In this document: in pieces, positions 1 to 11,867 of the stretch | How the letters are laid out: every line of letters begins with the position of its first letter | Position numbering within the stretch: the first letter of the stretch is position 1 | Origin: Misgurnus anguillicaudatus | Lineage: Eukaryota > Chordata > Actinopteri > Cypriniformes > Cobitidae | DNA: 64,000 nucleotides | Assembly: GCF_027580225.2 (NCBI RefSeq) | Contig: NC_073343.2 | Span: 1,240,001-1,304,000, forward strand | Direction of reading: 5' to 3' | Translations under genes and position numbers: made by a program | Notes under the pieces: model-generated | Seen by the model: the letters and a program-made list of their open reading frames with translations, nothing else | Told to the model about the DNA's origin: nothing | Databases searched by the model: none

Positions 1-1097
1 CAGGATTGCCACTGTTCCTGTGCTGTGCTCTATTTTGTGCTCTTAAACTCCACCCGTCTGCATTCAGTGACTATTTTTGGCATGCAAGACGTCACTAAAG
101 TATAGACCTTCATGATTTTCATTCATCTTCTGCCCGTTTGCCTAGAGTGAGCAAACGTTCCCATCACGTCACCTAAAAGGGACTAATGGGGTGTGGTGGG
201 GAGTTTTAATAATGCCAGCAGACTCAAAATAAATGTCATTATGTTGTTCCACTCAGTACTCTGTCTGTCTATTGCTCAGCAAACTAAAAATCTAGTTTGT
301 AATGTATTGTAATTTGCACATATATATCCTTTAATTTATAAGACCACAATGTACAAAATGTAAATAAATATCGGTTACCATTCTATGCCACGATCACGTG
401 CTCTGTTTTTGCAGTAAAGTTATGAACTTCTTAACTGGTAAACTGACCTTTGAAATCAAAAAGTAAGGAGTTTGTGCTTTTTACCCTAAGGGTCGGGTGA
501 TATCTTAATGTATCTTTCCCAAATCCAATCTACTACAAAGATAAAAAAAAGTTTGAAAAGAAACATTTTAAAAAGAGCAGAAAATACAATACAACATTAA
601 ATCTATGACTTAGTTTCTTTGTGTAACAAAAGGGAAACAATGGTTGTATCTGATCTGTAGTCATTTTTGGCCTTCATTTTAAGTTAAACCCTGTGTTTCT
701 GCTGTTATTGCAGTGAAATGCTTTGTATCTGTTAATCAAAGAAAATACTTATTTACTTGTGCATTCTGCAGATGCTTACGCCATGTCATTATGTATGTTT
801 GTTTGTGTGGTAGGATGTCATTCATATATATATTTTATAGCCTCAGCTCGATTCAAAAGTAAGAAGAAGGTTGAGATCAGAAGTTTGTAGTTTGATTTAA
901 GGTAGCTCTGAGATGACCTGAGATCAGTTTCTGTTTATTCTGGACTGTCTCACAGTAAGGGCTGATGGCCACCCACATGTGTAACAGAGTTATCGTGAAC
1001 CTTTTGCAGGAATCTGTTTAACACGCACCATTTCACACACCAGAGGTTCAGTTCTCATCCCTGTTCAAATATTAAATTTCATTTGCATTATTTACTG
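1..1097. other. Intergenic, no gene seen
   Basis: AT-rich sequence with many stops in all frames. No recognised repeat termini or RNA gene. Confidence 0.6.
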
Positions 1098-1101
1098 TTA
1101 A

Positions 1102-1774
1102 AGGTGCAGTGTGTAATTTTTAGAAGGATCTCTTGACAGAAATGCAAAATAATATACAAAACTATATTAAAGACCTTTCATAATGAACCATTATGTGTTT
1201 ATTACCTTAGAACAAGACCTTTTCATCTACATACACCAAGGGTCCCCTTACACGGAAGTCACCATTTTGTGCTGCCATTTTTCTACAGAAGCCCTTAACG
1301 GACAATTTTTTTTACTAAGTTGTCTCAGACGATGACATGTTTGTCCGGTGGCGGCTACTGTAGCTTCTCTATGTGAGTGGTTCTCAAACTGGGGGCCGGG
1401 ACCCCCAGGGGGGCCGCGAGATGGTGCCAGGGGGGCCCCAGTTTTATGACATTTTATGAAATACATTAATTTATCATGAATTCTGTGTAATTAAACCTAA
1501 AAAATAATAAGCCAACTAACCAACAGCACTACTAGGTATAATTCAATATGTTTTGTTTAATTAAAATATTACATTTTAGAACTGTTTTTGTCATAAATTT
1601 TCTTTCGGGGGGTCGCGAAAGAATCCACCGTACACAAGGGGGGCCCCATGCTGAAAAAGTTTGAGAGCCACTGCTCTATGTGTTTCAAAAGCGAGGGGTG
1701 AGCTGTGGACTAAGCCGTTGGTTGCAATTCGAAACCTTACCACTAGATGCCTCTAAAATTTACACACTGCATCT
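1102..1774. mobile_element. TTAA-flanked MITE (AGGTGCAG family), copy 1, split by a hAT-like MITE
   Basis: The termini are AGGTGCAGTGTGTAA and the inverted, one-base-diverged CACTGCATCT. TTAA sits immediately outside both ends (1098-1101 and 1775-1778). The body matches the copies at 27307, 52890 and 57896. It is interrupted at 1375-1673 by a separate hAT-like insertion. A TTAA target is typical of piggyBac-type transposition. No coding capacity. Confidence 0.85.
1375..1673. mobile_element. hAT-like MITE nested in the TTAA MITE
   Basis: This 299-bp insertion starts GAGTGGTTCTCAAAC and ends with the inverse of CAGTGGCTCTCAAAC. It is flanked by a perfect 8-bp duplication, CTCTATGT (1367-1374 and 1674-1681), diagnostic of hAT elements. 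The near-terminal sequences are G/C-rich and the middle is AT-rich. Non-coding. Confidence 0.85.
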
Positions 1775-2019
1775 TTAAAGGAAACTTATAATGCAGTATG
1801 TGCACTTTATGATTTACATATAGTTTTTCCAAGTATTAAAATCTGTAGAGCATTATGCAATATTTAGCAATATAGAAAATATTAATTGAATACCCACCCA
1901 GCTGAACATTTTATTGAAGTTTCTCTTTCAGCAGATTTGATGGAGTTAGTCTCAGATGTTTAACCTAAAATTGCTTAGGAGCAATAGAAATAAATGAAAC
2001 AACTCTTAAAATGCATTAA

Positions 2020-2469
2020 AGGGACACTCCACTTTTTTTTTTAAGTAGGCTCATTTTCCAGCTCCCCTGTTTTACATTTTGGGATGCATTCAGCCAATCT
2101 CCGGGTCTGGCGGTACCACTTTTAGCATAGCTTAGCATAATCCATTGAATCTGATTAGACCATTAGCATCGTGCTCAAATCGACCAAAGAGTTTTGATAT
2201 TTTTCCTATTTAAAACTTGACTCTTCTTTAGTTACTGTACATCGTGTTCTAAGACCGACGGAAAATTAAAAGTTGCAATTTTCTAGGCCGATATGACGAG
2301 GAACTATACTCTCATTTGGGCGTAATAATCAAGGACTTTGCTGCTATACCATGGCTGCAGCAGGCGTAGTGATATTACGCACTGACCAAAAATAGTCCCC
2401 TTGGTAACTTTCAATAGCAGGGGACTATTTTCAAGCTTTAATATTTGATGGAAAAAGACTGTGCCCCTT
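2020..2469. mobile_element. TTAA-flanked foldback repeat (AGGGACACTCC family), shortened copy
   Basis: It begins AGGGACACTCCACTTTTTT after TTAA (2016-2019) and ends near GTGCCCCTT before TTAA (2470-2473). Its body matches the left arm of the hairpin at 19284-20055 (TCTGGCGGTACCAC, TTAGCATCG, TGGCTGCAGCAGG). Most of the second arm is missing, so this is an internal-deletion copy. Confidence 0.75.
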
Positions 2470-2473
2470 TTAA

Positions 2474-3160
2474 TGTCGCTGAAACAAACCCAGAGCTCTG
2501 TAGTCCTATTTCGTTATTTTAGATTAATACTAACAGGATATATCTGTGACATCATACATTCTGCTCCATTACATTCTGGCATCGCTTAATTCCTGTTCAT
2601 TATTACAGCGGATGATGGCACATTGTGGAAAAGCCTCTGGAGTGTGAAAACTCACTAATGGACTGAAGATTTTCCTGGACGTGGGTGCTGTGAAATAGAC
2701 CACAGTATAAAAAGGAAAAGCAGGCCTCACCCACAAATCACATTCAGTCTCTGTCAATTATTTACTGCAGTACAGCTCTGAATTACCACACCGACATTTC
2801 ATTACTGTTTATCTGAACGGCAATATATCTGATTTTATGTGAGGGGCATTTTAAATTGAAATGTACTTAAAAAAACTTTACAGTTTGACAGGTTGTTGTG
2901 CTGTTTGGATTTTAACTGAGCCGTTTGGCAGCTTGGTACTGGAACAAATCCAGTAGTAATATATATTATTTTGTCTCAGTTATATACATATAAAACTTTG
3001 TGTGAAATGTAAATAAAATGTTATACAGTTATGTATACAGTATGTTATACAGTATAAGACATTTAGATGAATGTGTTCCTATACAGATTCATTCAGAGAG
3101 TCACTGTAACAGTTCTGAAGCAGATTAAGAGATACAAGAGACCAAAACAATCTCAATGCA
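2474..3160. other. Intergenic, no gene seen
   Basis: Only an incidental minus-strand frame of about 60 codons. TATACAGT recurs near 3030-3055. Confidence 0.55.
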
Positions 3161-5490
3161 GCTCGTACGTATTTTATTAGGAGGCTAATTTTTATTAATT
3201 CGTACGACCACATTTGTACGTTTGTGTACGATTTGCTTTTCGGCCCTGTGCCGTATTTTATGAGGCGGTCGCAAATTCGTATTCATTTGTACGACCACAT
3301 TTGTACGTTTGTGTACGATTTGTTTTCAGCACTCTGCCGTATTTTATGAGGAGGCAGCTAATTCGTATTCATTTGTACGACCACATTTGTACGTTTGTAT
3401 ATAATTTGTTTTCGGCCCTGTGCCGTATTTTATGAGGAGGTGGCTAATTCATATTAATTCGTACAACTTTATTTGGACATTTGTATACGATTTGCTTTCG
3501 GCCCTGTGCTGTATTTTATGAGGAGGCAGCTAATTCGTATTAATTCGTACAACCACATTTGTACGTTTGTATATGAATTATTTTCAGCCCTGTGGCGTAT
3601 TTTATGAGGAGGTGGCTAATTCATATTAATTTGTACGACCACATTTGTACGTTTGTGTACGATTTGTTTTCGGCCCTGTGCCGTATTTTATGAGGAGGTG
3701 GCTAATTCGTATTCATTTGTACGCCCACATTTGTACGTTTGTATACGTTTTGCTTTCGGCCCTGTGACGTATTTTATGAGGAGGCAGCTAATTCGTATTA
3801 TTTCATACGACCACATTTGTATGTTTGTGTACGATTTGTTTTTGGCCCTTTTCAGCAAATTCGTATTAATTCGTATGACCACATTTGTACGTTTCTGTAC
3901 GATTTGCTTTTGGCCCTGTGCCGTATTTTTTTAGGCGGCGGCAAATTCGTATTAATTTGTACGTTTGTATACGATTTGTCCTTTGGCCCTGTGCTGTATT
4001 TTATGAGGCAGCTAATTCGTATTTATTAGTACGACCACATTTGTTTGTTTGTATACGATTTGCTTTCGGCCCTGTGCCATATTTTATTTGTCACATTTGT
4101 ACGTTTGTATACGATATGCTTTCAGCCCTGTACCGTATTTTATGAGGCGGCAGCAAATTCGTATTAATTCGTACAACCACATTTGTACGTTTGTATATGA
4201 TTTGCTTTCGGCCCTGTGCCATATTATATGAGGCAGCTAATTCATATTAATTAGTACGACCACATTTGTACGTTTGTATACGATTTGCTTTCGGCCCTGT
4301 GCCATATTTTATTTGTCACATTTATACGTTTGTATATGATATGCTTTCGGCCCTGTGCCGTATTTTATGAGGCGGCAGAAAATTCGTATTAATTCGTACA
4401 ACCACATTTGTACGTTTGTATATGATTTGCTTTCGGCCCTGTGCCATATTTTATTTGTCACATTTGTACGTTTGTATACGATATGCTTTCGGCCCTGTGC
4501 CATATTTTTTGAGGCGGCAGCAAATTCATATTAATTCGTACAACCACATTTGTACGTTTGTATATGATTTGCTTTCGGCCCTGTGCCGTATATGAGGCAG
4601 CTAATTCATATTAATTAGTACGACCACATTTGTACGTTTGTATACGATTTGCTTTCGGCCCTGTGCCATATTTTATTTGTCACATTTATACGTTTGTATA
4701 CGATATGCTTTCGGCCCTGTGCCGTATTTTATGAGGCGGCAGAAAATTCGTATTAATTCGTACAACCACATTTGTACGTTTGTATATGATTTGCTTTCGG
4801 CCCTGTGCCATATTTTATTTGTCACATTTGTACGTTTGTATACGATATGCTTTCGGCCCTGTGCCATATTTTTTGAGGCGGCAGCAAATTAGTTTTAATT
4901 CGTACAACCACATTTGTACGTTTGTATATGATTGGCTTTCGGTCCTGTGCCGTATTTTATGAGGCAGCTAATTCATATTAATTAGTACGACCACATTTGT
5001 AGATTTTGTACGTTTGTATACGATTTGCTTTCGGCCTTGTGCCGTATTTTATGAGGCAGCAGCAAATTCATATTAATTTGTACGACCACATTTGTATGTT
5101 TGTGTACGATTTGCTTTCAGCCCTGTGCCATCTTTTATTTGCCACAGTTTTACACTTGTATCCGATTTGCTTTCAGCCCTGTGCCGTATTTTATGAGGAG
5201 GCGGCAAATTCCTATTAATTTGTACATTTGTGTATGATTTGCTTTCGGCCCTGTGCTGTATTTTATTTACCACATTTGTATGTTTGTGTACAATTTGCTT
5301 TCAGCCATAGGACGTATTTTATGATTTGGCAGCTAATTTGTATGAATTCATACAACGACATTTGTACGTTTGTGTACGACTTGCTTTCAGCCCTGTGCCA
5401 TATTTTTTGAGAAGGCGGTTAATTTATATTCATTCGAACGACCGCATTTGTATGTTTGTGTAAAATTAGCTTTTGCCCCTATGCTGTATG
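3161..5490. repeat. Tandem satellite, 86-bp unit, about 27 copies, with higher-order structure
   Basis: A unit of 86-87 bp repeats head to tail, measured between successive CATTTGTACGTTTG motifs at 3211, 3298, 3384, 3470 and 3556. Its landmarks are TTGTACGTTTGTATACGA, TTTCGGCCCTGTGCCG, TATTTTATGAGG and AATTCGTATTAATTCG. Between about 4030 and 4985 full and shortened units alternate in a higher-order repeat with a 364-bp period. Short reading frames on both strands arise only from the repetition: 86 is not a multiple of 3, so the frame rotates. No gene is present. Confidence 0.95.
4256..4985. repeat. Two tandem copies of a 364-bp higher-order satellite unit
   Basis: ATGCTTTCGG followed by the same variant string recurs at 4341 and 4705, an offset of 364 bp. 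Each block has five subunits: short, full, short, full, full. The short subunits end CCATATTTTATTTG instead of the GAGGCGGCAG part. A shorter relative (about 225 bp) precedes them at about 4030-4255. The two blocks are nearly identical, so this duplication is younger than the rest of the array. Confidence 0.85.
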
Positions 5491-7384
5491 GGGTTAGGGG
5501 TGGTAAGGGTATTGTTTTTGTCTAAAAATTTACATATTTTTTTACATTTTCACCGTACTAATTCAAGTAAAATGCTATGAATTCATAGTAAAATGCTATG
5601 AATTCCGTTGAGCTCAAGCTGGACACATTGCATTGTTTTGCAAATTTGAAAGAGAATTAGGGTTGTCTTTAAATATAAAATTTTTCTAATGTTTATTAGT
5701 TTACTAGCATATAGATGACTAAAAACTCACAAATTTTCATTTTGATTTCATTGGCTCTTTATTATGTTGCTGCCCATGTTGAATATGCTGTGCCTATTAA
5801 TAGTGTCTGGGTCAGAAATTGTCGAAGGTTCCAGAAGTTGTAAACTCAAACTCACTTTTAATCCCATTTTTTTAATCTCACAGTGATGCCAGACTTTGGC
5901 AAAACCCTTCCTGGCACAACCACAGTTTGTGACTTTAATTTAATTTCGTAATTCTCTCCATGTGCAGGAGAGCACCAAACATTACTTCATGATTTCTGCA
6001 TCTTTGTTTTTGAACTTTGATAGAGAGGTCTTCTACACGTACATGAGTCATTTTTATAAGTCATCTCTTGGGTCTCATCTGTGCCTGTGTGCTTACGTAT
6101 TAGTGACAGGACAGCTTAAAACACGATTGTTGTTTAACACACACAGTTCCCTGTTTTTCTGCCATGTTTCTGGCAAATCATTAAACTTAATGTTGTGAAA
6201 CTTTGTTCCAGGCTGGTTGCCCATCCTTGGGTTTTACTTCGAGGAGGGGTGATTGTGGAGGGTGTTCGATTAAGTCACAGGCTGTGGTTTTGCATTTGGA
6301 TAGGCAGTCAGCTTAGCCAGTAGTACCGGAGGGGTAAAATGGGATAAAATAGGGTCTGAATCCAGCTAACATTCCCATGGTGACTTGTGAAATGGATCTA
6401 AGAGATGAGTCATTCATTTCCGTTCTGGATGATTTTTGACTGCCTTGTTCTCAGAGGCATGTTATAAGAGCGATGTGGGGCTATGGTATTTTCTGACCAC
6501 ATAAGCCAGTTTGGATAAGAATTTACTGTATTGCAATTGGATTGCAATTTACTGTATTAGCATATTATAACTATGCTTAAAGTATTAGCAAAAATAAAAC
6601 AATGCATTAGAATGAAAAAGATGCTAATCTGTAAACCCTTTTGTGGGATCTTTTGATCTGGGCCAGTAAGCATCCACCCTGGCAACCATAAACCAATGAT
6701 TTAGACACTTTGGCAATTATATAGCAAACCCCATGAGCACTGTATCTGCATTGGCAACTCTTTAAAATAAGGAATTCCATGAAGAACCTTCAACATCTAC
6801 AGAAGCATTTTGTTGTACAAAAGGTTTTTTGTAGTGGTAAAAGGTTTCACAGGCTATAAAAGGTAAGAAGGAATTGATTCTTTAAAAAAGGGACGCGTCA
6901 TGCCAATAATAAAGTCAACTACGAAAATACCATGATGTGCGTGAAATGTGTGGGGAAAAAAACTAATAATGCACATAAATAAAGTGAGCAAGAGCGCTCA
7001 ACAATTATATCTAATCAACAGGCACGTGAAACCTAGCTAGCAGGTTGCTCAAACCAAAAAAATCACTAACTTACTTTAAAATAGCAAGACTATAGACTAA
7101 TACAATAACAGGCTTAAATAACCCCAAAACATAAGTCCACTTACAGTTCCACGGACACGCGTTTTATCAACTGGCTATCCTCCAGACATGACGGACCACG
7201 TCTTATCTCATTTCGGCCGTGTGGTGCGCGTGCACGCTCGTGGTGTGAAGAGCGTACACGCTATTCTCCGAGATGCACTTGACAGCCTTTTTTTTGGATG
7301 ACCTAGTTAAGGCGGTAGGGTTTCCAAGCTTAGGCGGGCCGCCTTGACTGAAATGTGCTGCAGGATACGCTGCTACGTGCTCTT
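5491..7384. other. Intergenic, no gene seen
   Basis: GAATTCATAGTAAAATGCTAT lies as a short direct repeat near 5570-5600. A possible AAGGTTTT-type MITE piece is near 6780-6865. A CpG-containing patch at 7145-7385 has no coding features. Confidence 0.5.
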
Positions 7385-7687
7385 CCGCCATACAAGATAA
7401 TTATCTTTTTTTATTCACTTAAAAAAATCGCCACGTTTTATTTTGTACCTCCATACTTACTCATGTAAAAGCCTTTAAATAGGGAACACACGGAAGTGTT
7501 TGGTGGCTTCTAAATTCATCCCTGTTTGGATCCTAAGGAATGAATGGGGCTAGACTAAATGCACACACTTTTATGACGTGCTGTACAAAGATTAAGTGTA
7601 AGTGCATTGAAAAAAGATAGATATGTATTATTCGTTTAAGTTGAGGTAAGAACATAGTAAAATCTTGAAAAACAGTGGTGTTTTCCT
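7385..7687. mobile_element. Half copy of the AGGAAAACACCAC foldback MITE
   Basis: Only the right arm of the element seen complete at 35554-36151 and 42722-43391 is present (GCCACGTTTTATTTTGT, CATCCCTGTTTGGATCC). It ends GTGGTGTTTTCCT before TTAA (7688-7691). The left arm is missing, and its left boundary is approximate. Confidence 0.7.
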
Positions 7688-7691
7688 TTAA

Positions 7692-9070
7692 TAATGTATT
7701 GTGATCTATTAAGGTTCCAAAACTATATAAATTACATAACAATATGAATGTTTATCCCTCAATATCTCCAATCTTTAATAGAAAAACTAAATATCTGTTA
7801 TTTCAATGCTTAGGCCCTTTCTAGTCCGAAGAAAAAAGCTGTATATTCTGTGCTTATCTATTAAAACCGGTGCATGAGGGCTGTATTTACCATTTAAACA
7901 TTAGCACTGGCAGCACTCTAAAGGAATTCAATATTTGTGTAATCTGTTATGATGTTATGCTTTCACAGTTTTCCTTTTACTCGATGTACTTATTAGAATT
8001 GTTTATTTTATCAAGATGTGGTCGCTGTTTTGCGTTTGTCAAAAGGTGCTTGAACAGAGCTGTACAAATACAAAAATATATATTCTGTTTTCTCTTGTGA
8101 AATGAAATGCATCAACTGTTGGTCGACAGATTTTTATATGAGCTGTAACAAAAACATTACAAGCGATTCTTGGCATTAAAGTAACATTCATTTCAAACAT
8201 TTACTCAACAGCACCCTTGAGGCAAAATCGATTTGCTGGAAAGTGTTGACATGATTGTCTATCTTTAACATGAAATGAGAACAAATATCTTGTATTGCAT
8301 TTACGTATGTTTACATCCTCAATCTAGGTTAAGAATTAAATGATTATTTTCAGTATCTGTCAATGCATTTGTGTATACAGTGAGAAATATCTACAGTATA
8401 TAAACTTTCGCCATCGTTACAAGAAGATAGGGTGTGATCTTTATGAGCTAGCGTTTTTTCCCAGGACACACTAGTCCAAAACGGTCTCCTCAAATGTCCT
8501 GATCTCCAGCTACTATAAATCCACATTTATAAACCTTTGACATACAAAACCAGAAAAATTACCCTTTTCCAGCCAATAAAAACACTGCACGTCCTACTTA
8601 ATGTTAGATTTTAAACATACTTTGGCAGGACAGTCACCAATGCAACTTTTAACCCCTCAACACATGGCAGACCATTCACTGCTGGTTTACACTTAAAGAC
8701 GCCAGTGTAAGCGTACGTAAATACACCAGCGCTAAGCTACCGGTGAGCTGAAACATGTTGTGAAGCTAATCCTCCTCTCTGAATTCACTGGTGGCATGTC
8801 TGCATTGTAGGACTGATGACAGCTGGGAATGTGACGGGATTTCAGGATAACGTTCCAGACGCCGTGTCATGTCGTTGGCATGGTTTACATTGTTGAGTGA
8901 CAAAGGGGAGCGGGGTGGGGGTCGTCTCTGGTTTTAACCCAGCATGGGGTAATGGTCTGTGGCCATGTTCTGGTTTCATTTTTCTCATTATGGTAGATTC
9001 CATCTCACAACTGTGCTGGTGTAACAAAAAAAATCTAACAAAATAAAAAAAATGCAAGCCACATTTAGAG
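7692..9070. other. Intergenic, no gene seen
   Basis: Mostly AT-rich. The 8610-8960 part is more mixed in composition and non-repetitive by eye. No exon-like structure stood out. Confidence 0.5.
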
Positions 9071-9295
9071 CAGTGGTCTCCAACATGGTGCCCATGAGCC
9101 CGCACAGAGTACCCTAACCCAACACATTATATTAATAGCCTCTTATGTTAACATTATAAACAATGATATCTACAGGTAAAATAAAATTAACAAGTAACAC
9201 AAAAAGATTTGAGTAGACTATATCAAAAAAGTAGCCCTCCAGATTGTTTTATCCATATTGGTAGCCCCTACTCACAAAAAGGTTGGAGACCCCTG
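9071..9295. mobile_element. hAT-like MITE (CAGTGGTCTCCAAC)
   Basis: It begins CAGTGGTCTCCAAC and ends with the inverse, GTTGGAGACCCCTG. The flanking octamers ATTTAGAG (9063-9070) and GTTTAGAA (9296-9303) match at 6 of 8 positions, a decayed 8-bp duplication. The element is 225 bp and non-coding. Confidence 0.75.
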
Positions 9296-9346
9296 GTTTA
9301 GAAGAAGAGCAAGAGGGCATCAACTACATGCTAAAAATACTTTGCT

Positions 9347-9497
9347 GTTTTTAACCCAGCGTTGGGTCAAAAAAGGACAACCTAGATGTTGGGTTAAATG
9401 AAGAATGTAGAAAATGTTAGGTTAAGACAACCCCGCATATGTTAAATTACACCCGATAGGTTGGGTTATCCTTTTTGACCCAACATTGGGTTGAAAA
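9347..9497. mobile_element. Small foldback MITE with AACCCA/TGGGTT arms
   Basis: The left arm TTAACCCAGCGTTGGGTC and the right arm GACCCAACATTGGGTT are inverted copies. The same motif set occurs in the element at 44644-44859 and as a partial copy near 17195-17265. Boundaries are approximate. Confidence 0.6.
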
Positions 9498-9936
9498 TAA
9501 CCCAATATAATAATATTCTTGCTCTCCCCTGATTATTTTGTATCATTATTTACCACTTCTGAAAAAAAACAAAGACAAAGTTAAAAGTTAAAAGTGAAAT
9601 TTCTAAAGTTTAGGGTGTAATTCATACTAATAAATTTCTTTTACTTTTCCCCAGGAGAAGTTAATTCAGCGATTACTTTTCTTTTTTAAGTAATTTACTT
9701 TTTCAATTACAGTTAGTTATTATGTACTTACATTACATACAATTTATATAAAAAAATTCTGTATAAAACAACATTGAATTTCAAATGTAAAATCTATGTG
9801 GGTTTGCTTCAAAATCAGTTAGAAATGCATAAATAAAAGTACAGAAATGTTATGTTAGCTTGATACTGATTTTATAAGTTAATCTGATCAGGTCAAGGTT
9901 GATAACAGATTCTGACTTTTAAATACAATATTAAAT

Positions 9937-11850
9937 ATAGCTGCAAGCAGCGATACCGGGGTCAAGCCAAACATGGCAAAAAATGATTCATACGTGATGA
10001 CTGTCATGATTTAAGATCTAAGTTTGCATTAGTTTTATGAAAAAAAATAGCAATTTTTTCGTATCTTGAGACCACTAGGTGGCGCTGTGCCGAAACAATA
10101 GATGGTGCCTCAGGTCATGACTGTGATGACACATACCAAATTAAGTGTAAATACGATAAAGAGATGCAGAGATATAGCTTCAAATCTCTTGACCACTAGG
10201 GGGCACCGAAAAGTTTACAAGTCCTCCCAGACCATGTTGCTGATGAACCATACCAAGTTTCATAACAATACGCAATTGCGTTTCTGAAATACTTGAACTT
10301 AAAGAAAAAATTCAAAATGGCCGACACACAAAATGGCCGACCAAAAACCATTTGGTATCGTTTGACTCGGCATGCCTCAAGAAATCTAACAAGACCAGTC
10401 TCATAATTTTACATTCAAGTTTGCAGTAGTTATAAGCAAAAATAGAAATTTTTTATATCTCCTGACCAGTAGGGGGCAGTGTGACGAAATGTTGCATGCA
10501 CCCTCAGGTCATCACTGTTATGACATATACCAAGTCTCATATTAATACACAAAAGTTTTGCGAAGATACAGGCTCAAACACATTTTGGCGTGCTCGCCCT
10601 CGCATTCTTTGATGCGTTATACGACAACGGATAGGTCTACCGAAAAGCTTTTGATAACTTTTTGTCTAGAGTGTCTCTAGATGATGCATACCAAAAATCA
10701 AGCCAATCACACGAGCGCTCTAGGAGGAGTTCGAAAAAGTAGGTGTTCAATATAATTCAAAATGGCCGACAGGAAGTAGGTTTGACTCAGACATATTTGG
10801 TACAGTCGGACTCAGCATGAGCCAAGGAATCAATAGAGTGTTGTCTCATGTCTGTGTGGCAATTTAATCAAATGATATAAAGATTTTAAACAATTTATTT
10901 ACATATCCTGACCACTAGGTGGCGCTGTCCTAAAGATTTATAGTTGCGCTCAGAACATGTCACTGATGAACCATGCCAAATTTCGTAGCGATACGCCATT
11001 CTGTTTGTGAAATACTGAACTTAATGAGAAAATTCAAAATGGCCGACACCCAAAATGGCCGACCGAAAACCGTTTGGTATCGTTTGACTCGGCATGCCTC
11101 AAGGAATCTAACAAGACCACCTTCATGATTTTAGACTCAAGTTTGAAGTAGTTATAAGCAAAAATAGGCATTTTTTGAATCTCGTGACCACTAGGTGGCG
11201 CTGTGACGAAACGTTGCAGGCACCCTCAAGTCATGACTGTAATGACATATACCAAGTTTCGTGTCGATACACCAAAGTGTTGCGAAGATACGGCCTCACG
11301 TCTGTTTTGGCGTGCTCGCCGCCATATATTTTGTCAATTTATATGAGAACGCATTGGTCTATCAAAAAGCTTTTGATAACTTTTTGTCTTGGGTGTCTCT
11401 AGATGCTACATACCAAAGGACATGCAAATCGGACAAACGGTCTAGGAGGAGTTCGAAAAAGTAGGTTTTACGAAAAATTCAAAATGGCGGAAAGATTTGC
11501 ATGACACAAATGACATCAATGTGTGCAATTGAATCATCATGAGCCAAGGATTCAGAGGAAACAAGAATTTAGTTTCTAGGACTCACGGGTCAGAAGTTAT
11601 GAGCATGAACATAAGTGGATTTTTGGACTGTTGGTGGCGCTAGAGGGTTTGAGTCAGACACACCAATGTTGCTATAGTAACTTCTGAGACTGTCCTCTAC
11701 ATGTGTGCCAAATTTCATAACTTTCCTATGTACGGTTCTATGGGCTGCCATTGACTTTTGGGTGGAAGAACGAGGAAGATAAATAATAATAAGAAAACTA
11801 ACAGAAACAATAGGTGTCTACGCCACTTCGTGGCTTGACCCCTAATAATG
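9937..11850 (+). mobile_element. 1.9-kb interspersed repeat with alternating modules and CTCF-like sites
   Basis: The left end carries CTGCAAGCAGCGATACC and GGGGTCAAGCCA. The right end carries the inverse, TGGCTTGACCCCTAATAATG. I recognise this terminus as a widespread fish repeat but cannot assign a superfamily. Internally, modules recur with an offset of about 722 bp (TTCAAAATGG at 10311 and 11033). Each module starts at a CCACTAGGTGGCGCTG-like motif: 10072, 10193, 10466, 10912 and 11188. Paired AAAATGGCCGAC strings lie at about 10315, 10333, 11037 and 11053, with one more near 10760. No coding capacity. Confidence 0.75.
10072..10087 (+). promoter_or_regulatory. CTCF-like motif 1 within the 1.9-kb repeat
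   Basis: CCACTAGGTGGCGCTG agrees with the vertebrate CTCF core (CCASYAGRKGGCRS). Sister sites on the same strand are at 10193-10208 (CCACTAGGGGGCACCG), 10466-10481 (CCAGTAGGGGGCAGTG), 10912-10927 and 11188-11203 (both CCACTAGGTGGCGCTG). Binding is not shown by sequence alone. Confidence 0.45.
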
Positions 11851-11867
11851 TACAGCGCATAGACCAG

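Noticed and set aside
3161..5490. Many overlapping reading frames of 60-96 codons on both strands
   Set aside because: They are translations of an 86-bp tandem repeat whose period rotates the frame. No codon structure, start context or protein-like composition.
3161..5490. Regular spacing resembling a CRISPR array
   Set aside because: There are no unique spacers between constant repeats: the whole 86-bp unit is repeated, and the DNA is clearly vertebrate.
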